From positions 1-7,094 of the forward strand of contig JAGLDB010000096.1 in assembly GCA_023145935.1 (NCBI GenBank): 7,094 nucleotides of DNA. Direction: 5' to 3'. The position numbers were made by a program, and so were the translations under genes. This DNA comes from Candidatus Sabulitectum sp. (lineage in GTDB: Bacteria > Fermentibacterota > Fermentibacteria > Fermentibacterales > Fermentibacteraceae). Positions 1 through 5,473 of this stretch are shown here, piece after piece (within the stretch, counting starts at the first letter, position 1; each line of letters opens with the position of its first letter). Under the pieces are notes generated by a model. That model had not been told where the DNA came from and did no database searches. It was given only the letters and a program-made list of their open reading frames with translations.

Positions 1-115
1 CCCAAAAATGTCGACCCCAGAACTCCTTTCTTAACGTCCTAAAATCTTCAAGTAGATGGTGCGCTGTCTTTCCTTTGATGATCTGAACAACACGGCTCGC
101 GGACAACTTCGGTTC
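1..115 (-). pseudogene. IS200/IS605-type TnpA transposase fragment
   Basis: Reading the minus strand in the frame whose codons end at 2-4 gives an open stretch containing PKLSASRVVQIIKGKTAHHL and then LEDFRTLRKEFWGRHFW up to the window edge. From family knowledge this resembles the middle-to-late part of the Y1 (HUH) transposases of IS200/IS605 elements, where a segment like SxxVVxxIKG is followed by a phenylalanine/leucine-rich helix and a WGxxFW motif. The HUH histidine pair that should lie upstream is absent, because the preceding codons belong to an ATPase remnant. The catalytic tyrosine would lie beyond the left edge, so nothing can be said about it. No start codon of its own is evident. 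It is either a decayed scrap left by deletion or the edge of a larger damaged element. The family call rests on recognition by eye, not on a search. Confidence 0.68.
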
Positions 116-303
116 TTCCAGCATTCTTCTATGAGTCCTGTCTCGCAGATCAAGATAAAGAGTCGGTCTTTATGTGCTTTGATAAACTCTTTGACCGGAG
201 TAGATTTTCCACACTGTCTAGGCTCAAGAATGACAGTTACAGGTGTCCGGTTTACTGCACGAACAAGCGCTCTTTCTGCAAATCTATGGATATAACCATG
301 CAT
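107..303 (-). pseudogene. Broken AAA_14/DUF4143-type ATPase, N-terminal remnant
   Basis: The start is the ATG at 301-303, which has AGAGGT nine bases upstream. A TTG 12 codons earlier has no such support. The protein opens MHGYIHRF, then runs through a beta strand (TPVTVIL) into a P-loop-like EPRQCGKST at residues 27-35. Members of this ATPase superfamily usually read GPRQxGKSTL there, so Gly27 has become Glu and residue 36 is Pro instead of Leu. Each is one transition away from the expected codon. After about residue 47 the frame encodes nonsense to a TAA at 31-33. Switching frame near 160-163 restores a family-like LYLDL segment and then RRMLEEPKL, after which the sequence becomes transposase-like. 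A dinucleotide CT insertion in the CTCT at 159-162 would explain the shift. The sensor, Walker B and DUF4143 parts are missing. A functional product is very unlikely. Confidence 0.72.
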
Positions 304-362
304 ATCGCTAACACCTCTTTCCGATTTACATGGTATCAAAAAATTCTGTAGCCGTAAGAGCT

Positions 363-425
363 GAAAAATAGATGTCTTTATTTTTCCTGTATCTGCATCT
401 GATCACGCTTGGAATTATCAGATAC
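363..425. repeat. AT-rich inverted repeats in the intergenic region
   Basis: Two imperfectly related inverted repeats sit between the intact ATPase gene and the remnant. GAAAAATA (363-370) pairs with TATTTTTC (379-386) around an 8-base loop. ATCTGAT (397-403) pairs with ATCAGAT (417-423) around a 13-base loop, and a competing pairing GTATCTG (389-395)/CAGATAC (419-425) shares the right arm. The right arm overlaps the -10 hexamer of the predicted promoter at 414-442, so an operator role is possible. Neither has the GC stem and T-run of a standard terminator. Chance occurrence in AT-rich DNA cannot be excluded. Confidence 0.25.
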
Positions 426-442
426 CCGCTGAATTCTGTCCA
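414..442 (-). promoter_or_regulatory. Candidate sigma70-type promoter before the ATPase remnant
   Basis: On the minus strand TGGACA (437-442, five of six matches to TTGACA) is followed after exactly 17 bases by GATAAT (414-419, five of six matches to TATAAT). It begins 12 bases after the stop of the intact ATPase and points toward the remnant at 303, which would give a 5' leader of roughly 100 bases. The spacing and both hexamers are good. The downstream gene is broken, so this is probably the surviving promoter of a dead gene. Confidence 0.42.
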
Positions 443-453
443 TGAAATTACAT

Positions 454-1623
454 TCAGGCCTTGGGAGATGAAAGAATTGGCTTTCCGGGATGGAGCTGGC
501 GAAGAAAGTCATCACACGGACAACAGTAGATTCCATCAATAACAAGAGGTATCTCTCCTCGGTAAAGGAAGATTGGTGTGCATTCGGGGTAGTCCTTCAT
601 AAATGTTTTCAGAGGTCGAAGGTCTGCTTTTCGAATCCTATCAGAATGTTTTACTTCAATAGCCCAGAAACCGGATTCTCCGTAAAGAATGAAATCTATC
701 TCAGAACCGGCCATAGTTCGCCAGTAGAACATGCTCACATCCATACCGTCGTAATCGATCCATGCACGAAGATGCTGAGCAACCAGCCCTTCCAAAGCCG
801 CACCTGCAATTTCTTCAGGGCTGTCAAGTGGACCACGGGGACGAAGGCTCTGAAATACACCAGTGTCAAAAAAGTAAAATTTGGGGTGCTGTACCGTAGC
901 ACGCTTTGCTCGTTTCTGAAAAACAGGAATTCGCCACGCCAGTAAAAGGTCTTCCAGTAAAGAAATGTAGCCTTCAACCGTTTTTCTACCGACGCTGCAT
1001 TCTCTTGCAACATTGCTGATATTCAATACCTGTGAGTGGGAAAAACTAACAACTTCCAGAAAACGGGAAAAGCCTCCCAGTGTTCTGATTAACCCCTCCA
1101 TTATTACTTCTTCCCTGATGTACACAGCTACATAGCTTCTAAGAACATCCTGGGAACTGGATGAATCCAGAACAACCGGCAGCATGCCCAGTTCCAGAGC
1201 TGTTTCAAGACAAAATTCTTCTCCCAATTCACCAGCCATGAATGGATGCATAGTTCTCAAAAGAGCCCTGCCTGCCAGAAGGTCTACGCCTGTTCTTTTC
1301 AGCTTCCTGGAACTTGAACCAGTGAGAATAAAGCAGTATCCAAGCTTTAACTCAATAAGAGAGTGAACAACAGAAAGAAGTTCTGGTGCCTTCTGTATTT
1401 CATCAACAACTATGACAGAGCCTGGAGGTTGGCCAAGGGTAAATTCCTTAAGCCTCTCGGGCCTGGCAAGGAAAGTGCGGAGTATCTCTGGATCAAGAAG
1501 ATCCAGTCTTGCCGCCCGGGGGAACTTCTGCAAACACCAAGTTGACTTGCCTGTGCCTCTCGCCCCGAACAGAAAAAAACTTGTATTGGTCGGAGCATTA
1601 AGAAATCGAGATGCTATTTCCAT
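454..1623 (-). CDS. AAA_14/DUF4143-type ATPase with PD-(D/E)XK-like C-terminal domain
   Basis: This is a complete 389-residue protein, a usual length for the family. An N-terminal P-loop domain carries Walker A GARGTGKS (20-27), Walker B VIVVDEIQKAP (70-80) and a sensor-1-like ILTGSSSRKL (99-108), followed by LLAGRA (115-120), a typical family landmark. A middle region (about 195-225) looks like a winged-helix segment (NISNVARECSVGRKTVEGYI). The C-terminal DUF4143 part ends in a restriction-endonuclease-like pattern: Glu278, Glu308-Ile-Asp310 and Glu323-Val-Lys325. There is no signal peptide or membrane segment, so it should be cytoplasmic. The ATG at 1621-1623 has AAAGG seven bases upstream. 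Family knowledge: these ATPases are common, often multicopy and mobile, and their role is unsettled; whether the nuclease-like site cuts DNA is unknown. It lies 159 bases beyond hypB with its own candidate promoter, so a link to hydrogenase assembly is unlikely. A broken relative lies just downstream. Confidence 0.9.
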   Translation of the reverse strand: MEIASRFLNAPTNTSFFLFGARGTGKSTWCLQKFPRAARLDLLDPEILRTFLARPERLKEFTLGQPPGSVIVVDEIQKAPELLSVVHSLIELKLGYCFILTGSSSRKLKRTGVDLLAGRALLRTMHPFMAGELGEEFCLETALELGMLPVVLDSSSSQDVLRSYVAVYIREEVIMEGLIRTLGGFSRFLEVVSFSHSQVLNISNVARECSVGRKTVEGYISLLEDLLLAWRIPVFQKRAKRATVQHPKFYFFDTGVFQSLRPRGPLDSPEEIAGAALEGLVAQHLRAWIDYDGMDVSMFYWRTMAGSEIDFILYGESGFWAIEVKHSDRIRKADLRPLKTFMKDYPECTPIFLYRGEIPLVIDGIYCCPCDDFLRQLHPGKPILSSPKA

Positions 1624-1642
1624 TTTTAGACCTTTTCTGGAA

Positions 1643-1708
1643 TTAGTACTTCCATATTTCGACTAAAATATATGCTTTTCCTATTGTATGTGCAAGAAGT
1701 GGTCGCAT
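1643..1708 (-). CDS. Possible 21-residue small ORF upstream of the ATPase gene
   Basis: An ATG at 1706-1708 opens a frame of 21 codons (MRPLLAHTIGKAYILVEIWK plus a final Tyr) ending in TAA at 1643-1645, 19 bases before the ATPase start. A perfect AGGAGG lies at 1719-1724, ten bases upstream of the ATG, which is slightly longer than ideal. The ATG sits across the loop and 3' arm of the hairpin at 1701-1717. The same frame stays open upstream through 1858, antecedent to any start, so this could also be the tail of a decayed gene. It resembles no family I recognise. It overlaps the predicted promoter at 1667-1695, so it could only be translated from transcripts reading through from hypB. It could be a leader peptide, a remnant or chance. 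Confidence 0.2.
   Translation of the reverse strand: MRPLLAHTIGKAYILVEIWKY
1667..1695 (-). promoter_or_regulatory. Candidate sigma70-type promoter of the ATPase gene
   Basis: On the minus strand TTGCAC (1690-1695) is followed after 17 bases by TATATT (1667-1672). The -10 matches five of six consensus bases and the -35 only three (TTG). Transcription would start near 1660 and give a leader of about 37 bases before the ATG at 1623. The spacing and position fit, but the -35 is weak. The hairpin at 1701-1717 abuts its upstream side. Confidence 0.35.
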
Positions 1709-1717
1709 TTCGCGACC
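1701..1717 (-). terminator. GC-rich hairpin after hypB, possible weak terminator
   Basis: GGTCGC (1701-1706) and GCGACC (1712-1717) form a perfect 6-bp stem around a 5-base loop, 65 bases past the hypB stop. In the minus direction it is followed by ACTTCTTGC, only a partial T-tract, so intrinsic termination would be weak. Its position at the end of the operon favours a terminator. Its closeness to the ATPase promoter would also suit an operator, and it could mask the small ORF start. Confidence 0.35.
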
Positions 1718-1782
1718 GCCTCCTGGAAAATTACCATATAAGTTGCGAACAAGTCTTTCTTTTAATAGTTCTGTCAGTTTCT

Positions 1783-2775
1783 CTAGTGAACCAGGCTCTC
1801 CAGGTAATTCAGCCAGCTGTCCATGCCTTCTCCGGTCAGAGCGGAAAGCTCGAAGATCCTACCATTGGGATGTATTTTGTTCAGGGAATCTCTGTATTTG
1901 TCCATGTCGACACTGAGGTGTTCAAGAAGATCGTTCTTGGTAATTACACTGGCAGTGGCATCGTGGAAGATCACCGGGTACTTCAGAGGTTTGTCTTCAC
2001 CCTCTGTAACTGAAAGAAGGGCTATCTTGATGTTTTCTCCCAGATCGAACGCTGCCGGGCAAACCAGATTACCTACATTCTCTATGAAGAGAAGCTCGGT
2101 ATCGTCTTCCAGAACCTCATTGAAAGTTGCACCAACCTGTTCAGCATTCAGGTGACATGAGCTGCCAGTCTGGATCTGAACAACCGGGGCACCCTTGCTC
2201 TGCAGTCTTACTGCATCGTTGTCTGTCTGCTGATCACCTGCTATTACAGCGCACTTCACTCTGCCCTTAAGCCCCTCAAGAGTTTTCTCCAGAAGATATG
2301 TCTTGCCTGAGCCGGGAGAAGAAATGAAGTTGATCGCAAAGCAACCACGCTTCTTCAGAAGTTCTCTGTTTTTCTCTGCAAACTCGTCATTCTTTGCAAG
2401 AACACGGGACTCCAGAATAATCTCACGGCTTGGTTTCTCTGAGTGATTATGGTTGTGATCGTGGGAATGGTCATGATTGTGGGAATGGTCATGATCGTGG
2501 GTATGATCGTGGGTATGATCGTGGGTATGATCGTGATCGTGATCGTGGTCATGAGGATGATGATCGTCCTGTTTTTCTCCGGTCAGGTGAACATGAATGT
2601 GAATTCCGTTCTTCTGTAAATCTATGCTTTGATCGGTGTAAACATGGATATGTATCTCATCACTGTGTGTATGCTCGTGCCCATGATCGTGCTGATGTGT
2701 GTGGTCATTATGGTTATGATCATGTTCAAAATAAGCTCTTGCATTACCCTCTTCGCAGCCGCAATCCTCGCACAT
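1783..2775 (-). CDS. hypB: HypB, nickel-binding GTPase for [NiFe] hydrogenase maturation
   Basis: HypB binds nickel and, with HypA, inserts it into the hydrogenase large subunit in the cytoplasm, using GTP hydrolysis. At 330 residues it is longer than the compact versions because of its N-terminus. Residues 2-7 are CEDCGC, the high-affinity CxxCGC nickel site. Residues 18-111 hold 36 histidines, mostly alternating with Asp, Thr, Ser or Asn; two IHIHV segments (41-45 and 58-62) interrupt the tract. The GTPase domain has a P-loop SPGSGKT (153-159), the conserved GDQQTDNDAVR (180-190), the metal pair Cys207-His208, ENVGNLVCP with Cys239 (232-240), and a G4 motif TKND (279-282) where NKxD is common. 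The ATG at 2773-2775 overlaps the hypA TAA by one base and has GGAGG seven bases upstream, the strongest ribosome site in the operon. It is the last operon gene. The His tract is inferred to store or buffer nickel, as in other His-rich HypB proteins. Confidence 0.97.
   Translation of the reverse strand: MCEDCGCEEGNARAYFEHDHNHNDHTHQHDHGHEHTHSDEIHIHVYTDQSIDLQKNGIHIHVHLTGEKQDDHHPHDHDHDHDHTHDHTHDHTHDHDHSHNHDHSHDHNHNHSEKPSREIILESRVLAKNDEFAEKNRELLKKRGCFAINFISSPGSGKTYLLEKTLEGLKGRVKCAVIAGDQQTDNDAVRLQSKGAPVVQIQTGSSCHLNAEQVGATFNEVLEDDTELLFIENVGNLVCPAAFDLGENIKIALLSVTEGEDKPLKYPVIFHDATASVITKNDLLEHLSVDMDKYRDSLNKIHPNGRIFELSALTGEGMDSWLNYLESLVH
2443..2724 (-). repeat. Histidine-rich coding tract of hypB with short tandem repeats
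   Basis: This is the DNA encoding HypB residues 18-111. Within it are two 18-base units (2461-2478 and 2479-2496, plus-strand GTGGGAATGGTCATGATT/C, differing at the last base). They run into three perfect 12-base units GATCGTGGGTAT (2493-2504, 2505-2516, 2517-2528) and a half unit GATCGT (2529-2534). The 12-base unit encodes the His-Asp-His-Thr repeat. Both unit sizes are multiples of three, so copy changes would keep the frame. It is likely prone to slippage. Confidence 0.85.
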
Positions 2776-3116
2776 TACTGAACCTCCATAGACTTTACTA
2801 GAAACTCTTTTCCCTGTACTATTTCCACGGAAACTGAATTACATCGAGGACATACCATGATCAAGTCATCTGTTTCCGTCTCCTGATTGCAATCAGAGCA
2901 CTTCAACACCAGTGGTACTTCTTCTATATTCAATACAGCACCTGAAACCGGTGTATTCTCTGCGGCAACTGGAAAAGCAAATTCAAATGGAACTCTTTCC
3001 ACACCACTCATTGCACCCATAACCACGTTGATCTCAATGACCCTGGAGGCATTCTCTTTCTCAAGAACCTCCACCAGTTGCTCAACCAGATCCACTGCAA
3101 GGCTCAGCTCATGCAT
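2775..3116 (-). CDS. hypA: HypA, nickel metallochaperone for hydrogenase maturation
   Basis: HypA receives nickel and works with HypB to load it into the hydrogenase large-subunit precursor. The protein is 113 residues, the normal family length. It begins MHELS, with the nickel ligand His2 and the following Glu3 intact. The zinc-binding loop has two pairs, CSDC (73-76) and CPRC (89-92), at the standard positions. The ATG at 3114-3116 shares one base with the hypE TGA stop and has AGGA seven bases upstream; the stop TAA shares a base with the hypB start. Pairing directly with hypB fits their joint role. Nothing is missing or odd. HybF-type paralogues share the fold, but the operon context favours the HypA name. 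Confidence 0.96.
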   Translation of the reverse strand: MHELSLAVDLVEQLVEVLEKENASRVIEINVVMGAMSGVERVPFEFAFPVAAENTPVSGAVLNIEEVPLVLKCSDCNQETETDDLIMVCPRCNSVSVEIVQGKEFLVKSMEVQ

Positions 3117-4129
3117 CAGCAGATCCTCGGCAGTAACTCACCCTGAGGAATATCAACCATTCGGCGGCCGCCTATCAATGTTTCCAGAATGACTCTGCTC
3201 CTGTCATCGGTTACCTGTCCGATGATCTGTGCACCGACTCCCTCTGGAAGAGCTCTCCATGCTGCAATAACATTTTCCGCTATTTCAGGAGCACAGATAA
3301 GAAGCATACGCCCTTCACAAGCCACATGCATAAGATCAATACCGAGAACTTCAGCTACTGCCCGTGCATCCGGGTTGTAGGGTAATTTTTCTTCCTTTAA
3401 CACAATTCCGAAAGACTGTTCATCCACCATTTCACCAAGAACCGCTGCTATCCCCCCGCGGGTTGGGTCACGCATGAATCTTACACCACCAGCCCACTCT
3501 GCAGCTGCTTCAACAAGCCTGTGAACAGATCCTGTATCGCTGTGCAGCTCGTTGTTAAGCGTGAGGTTCTCACGGGCTGCCATGATTGCCATACCATGAT
3601 CTCCCAGTGTACCGCTTGTTATTACAACATCACCCTGTTTAATTTTATCTAAACCGGTATTCAGATTCTTTATCTTCCGCCCGATTCCTGCTGTGTTAAT
3701 GAAGAGCCTGTCACACTGCCCCCTGGCCACAACCTTTGTGTCTCCAGTAACAACTTTTACACCAATCTCATCAGCAGCTTCCTTCACCGAATCGAGGATT
3801 CTCTGCAACACGGTGAATTCAAGCCCCTCTTCTATGATCAGGGCAAGAGACAACCACAGAGGCACTGCCCCGGAAACTGATACATCGTTCACCGTACCGT
3901 GAACTGCAAGCCTGCCGATGTCTCCTCCGGGAAACTCAAGCGGGCTGACCACAAAGCTGTCTGTGGAAAAAACAAGTGTTTCTTCCCCCAGCTGCAAGCT
4001 GGCACCGTCCGGCAGACCCACAAGAGGGCCTTCTTTACCGAATCGTGTTACTATTTCACGATCAATAAGGTTGCGTGAAAGCTTACCGCCTCCACCGTGT
4101 CCAAGAAGAATTCTTTCAGTTTCATTCAA
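3116..4129 (-). CDS. hypE: HypE, carbamoyl dehydratase of cyanide-ligand synthesis
   Basis: HypE accepts a carbamoyl group from HypF on its C-terminal cysteine, dehydrates it with ATP to thiocyanate, and passes cyanide to iron on HypC-HypD. The protein is 337 residues, a normal length. It belongs to the PurM/SelD-like ATP-binding family. Visible signatures are GHGGGGK (10-16), STDSFVVSP (55-63), FPGGDIG (66-72), GTVNDVSVSGA (78-88), VTGDTKVV (127-134), MRDPTRGGIAAVLGEM (219-234) and the terminal PRIC with Cys337 as acceptor. The start is a TTG at 4127-4129, chosen because the N-terminal glycine loop follows at the right distance and GAGGTGA (4136-4142) lies six bases upstream. An ATG at 4123-4125 is out of frame. 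The gene is in the same frame as hypD and separated from its TGA by two codons. Its stop overlaps the hypA start. Confidence 0.96.
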   Translation of the reverse strand: MNETERILLGHGGGGKLSRNLIDREIVTRFGKEGPLVGLPDGASLQLGEETLVFSTDSFVVSPLEFPGGDIGRLAVHGTVNDVSVSGAVPLWLSLALIIEEGLEFTVLQRILDSVKEAADEIGVKVVTGDTKVVARGQCDRLFINTAGIGRKIKNLNTGLDKIKQGDVVITSGTLGDHGMAIMAARENLTLNNELHSDTGSVHRLVEAAAEWAGGVRFMRDPTRGGIAAVLGEMVDEQSFGIVLKEEKLPYNPDARAVAEVLGIDLMHVACEGRMLLICAPEIAENVIAAWRALPEGVGAQIIGQVTDDRSRVILETLIGGRRMVDIPQGELLPRIC

Positions 4130-4135
4130 TTCTGT

Positions 4136-4142
4136 TCACCTC
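4136..4142 (-). promoter_or_regulatory. Ribosome binding site that fixes the hypE start
   Basis: GAGGTGA on the minus strand matches the extended anti-Shine-Dalgarno complement perfectly and includes the hypD stop codon TGA. It sits six bases upstream of the TTG at 4127-4129. This supports TTG as the real hypE start and explains how a weak start codon could be used. Ribosomes ending on hypD would sit directly on it. Confidence 0.75.
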
Positions 4143-5233
4143 GAATACTTGTAATAGGCAGCACAACTGCCCTCGGAACTCACCATACACGGACCAACAG
4201 GAAAAAGTGGTGTGCACTCCTTGTTGAACAACGGGCATTCATCAGGAAAAATTATTCCCTTGAGAACATCACCGCATCGGCATCGCAGGTCCGGTTTCCC
4301 ACCTTCTGTACTAATATTGAATTTTTTTGAAGCATCAAAGTCCGAGAATTCTTTCCTTAGAACAAGCCCGCTTTGTGGAATGGTTCCAATTCCCCGCCAG
4401 GAAGCGTCCGCAGGTTCAAGAAGGTTGTTCATAAGATCCAGTGCAATTCTGTTCCCCTGCTTCCTGACAACCCTTGCATACTGATTAACAAGTTCAGCCC
4501 TGTTTTCTGTGAGCTGTTCCAGTAAGCCCTTTATTCCGAGGAGAATATCCAGAGGTTCAAACCCTGCAATAACCGATGATATTTTGTATTTATCAACAAA
4601 ACTCCCGTAGGCATCAGCCCCAATAATTGCTGAAACATGGGCTGGAAGCAAAAAACCGTTTACAGTCACATCTTTGTCCTGTGCCAGGGCCTCCAGGGCA
4701 GGTGGAACAAGCTTGAACGCTGTGAGGATGGAGATGTTGGTAAGCTTTTCCGCATTTGCCTTCTTTATTATGGAGATAACCGGCGGAACTGTTGTTTCAA
4801 ACCCGATACCCAGAAAGACGACCTCTTCATCCGGGTTCTCTTTCGCAAGCTTCACAGCGTCAAGAGGGGAATAACACACATGAATCTTTCCTCCTGCTCC
4901 CCGGGCATCAGCAAGAGTTCGGGAACTGCCGGGTACTTTAAGCATATCACCGAAGGTGGCAATGTGTATGCCTCTCTCCGCAAGCTGGATAGCTGCGTCA
5001 ATGTATGCTGCATCGGTAACACAGACAGGGCATCCTGGACCGCTGATCAAACGCACATTCTCTGGAAGGATCTGTCTTATTCCATACCGGGCAATGGACA
5101 TGGTGTGGCTTCCGCACACTTCCATAATCCTGGCTTCCCGGTTGCTACCGCCCAATTTTCCTGCAAGATCATGAATATCTTTTGTTATTGATTTTGCAGC
5201 CAGGTGATTACGAAACCCGTCAATGTATTTCAC
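4136..5233 (-). CDS. hypD: HypD, [4Fe-4S] scaffold for Fe(CN)2CO assembly
   Basis: HypD pairs with HypC to hold the iron on which the two cyanides and the carbonyl are assembled, and it carries a [4Fe-4S] cluster. The protein is 365 residues, a normal length. The expected motifs are in order: MEVCGSHTM with Cys40, GPGCPVCV with Cys68 and Cys71, a central GIGFETTVP (142-150) and LLPAHVSAIIG (195-205). The cysteine-rich tail has RCRC (317-320), Cys333, Cys340, GPC (347-349) and Cys357. The start is the GTG at 5231-5233, giving MKYIDGFR, the usual HypD opening. It shares one base with the hypC TAG, and only a modest GGAAAAG lies upstream, so translation probably depends on coupling to hypC. The direct C-D pairing matches the known HypC-HypD complex. 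No anomaly is seen in the protein. Confidence 0.97.
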   Translation of the reverse strand: MKYIDGFRNHLAAKSITKDIHDLAGKLGGSNREARIMEVCGSHTMSIARYGIRQILPENVRLISGPGCPVCVTDAAYIDAAIQLAERGIHIATFGDMLKVPGSSRTLADARGAGGKIHVCYSPLDAVKLAKENPDEEVVFLGIGFETTVPPVISIIKKANAEKLTNISILTAFKLVPPALEALAQDKDVTVNGFLLPAHVSAIIGADAYGSFVDKYKISSVIAGFEPLDILLGIKGLLEQLTENRAELVNQYARVVRKQGNRIALDLMNNLLEPADASWRGIGTIPQSGLVLRKEFSDFDASKKFNISTEGGKPDLRCRCGDVLKGIIFPDECPLFNKECTPLFPVGPCMVSSEGSCAAYYKYSR

Positions 5234-5472
5234 TATATCTTTTCCACACCACTGTAGGTCTTTGCCAGTTCCTGGAATAGCTGCAAACGCTCATTTGCTT
5301 CCTCAATATCAAGTTTCTCAATTGCAAAACCGGCGTGTACTATGACATAGTCATCCATCTGTGTTGTTTCTAAAAGTGAAAGGTCAACATCATAGCGGAT
5401 ATTTTCCAACTCACAAACACCTGTTCCATTCTCCTTGATCTCTATGATCTTCATTGGTACTGCAAGACACAT
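5233..5472 (-). CDS. hypC: HypC, small chaperone of hydrogenase maturation
   Basis: HypC is a 79-residue HypC/HupF-family protein that binds iron together with HypD and then the hydrogenase large subunit. It opens MCLAVPMKI: Cys2 is the essential residue, exposed after removal of the initiator Met. A conserved VIVHAGFAI segment follows at 43-51. The start is the ATG at 5470-5472, supported by GAAGGA nine bases upstream. A longer reading from 5547 would add 25 residues that overlap hypF and would bury Cys2, so it is rejected. The gene begins one base after the hypF TAA, and its TAG shares a base with the hypD GTG. Length and motifs are ordinary. In genomes with two such genes a HybG-type paralogue is the alternative name. 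Confidence 0.95.
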   Translation of the reverse strand: MCLAVPMKIIEIKENGTGVCELENIRYDVDLSLLETTQMDDYVIVHAGFAIEKLDIEEANERLQLFQELAKTYSGVEKI

Positions 5473-5473
5473 A

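Noticed and set aside
363..386. AT-rich hairpin as an intrinsic terminator of the ATPase gene
   Set aside because: The stem is entirely A/T except its end pair and there is no following T-run, so it is listed only as an inverted repeat.
490..1013. Plus-strand 151-codon and minus-strand 92-codon ORFs inside the ATPase gene
   Set aside because: Both are alternative frames of the conserved DUF4143 region. The ATPase frame carries all the motifs.
2461..2534. CRISPR-like repeat array
   Set aside because: The units are 12-18 bases, directly abutting, without spacers, and in frame inside hypB.
2430..2801. 123-codon plus-strand ORF rich in Asp, Arg and Gly opposite hypB
   Set aside because: It is the antisense of the hypB His repeats. 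Its regularity comes from the tandem DNA repeats, and it resembles no protein family.
4136..4138. TGA between hypD and hypE as a selenocysteine codon or recoded stop
   Set aside because: HypD ends at its normal length with its usual cysteine tail, and HypE has its own ribosome site. No SECIS-like hairpin is apparent just after the TGA.
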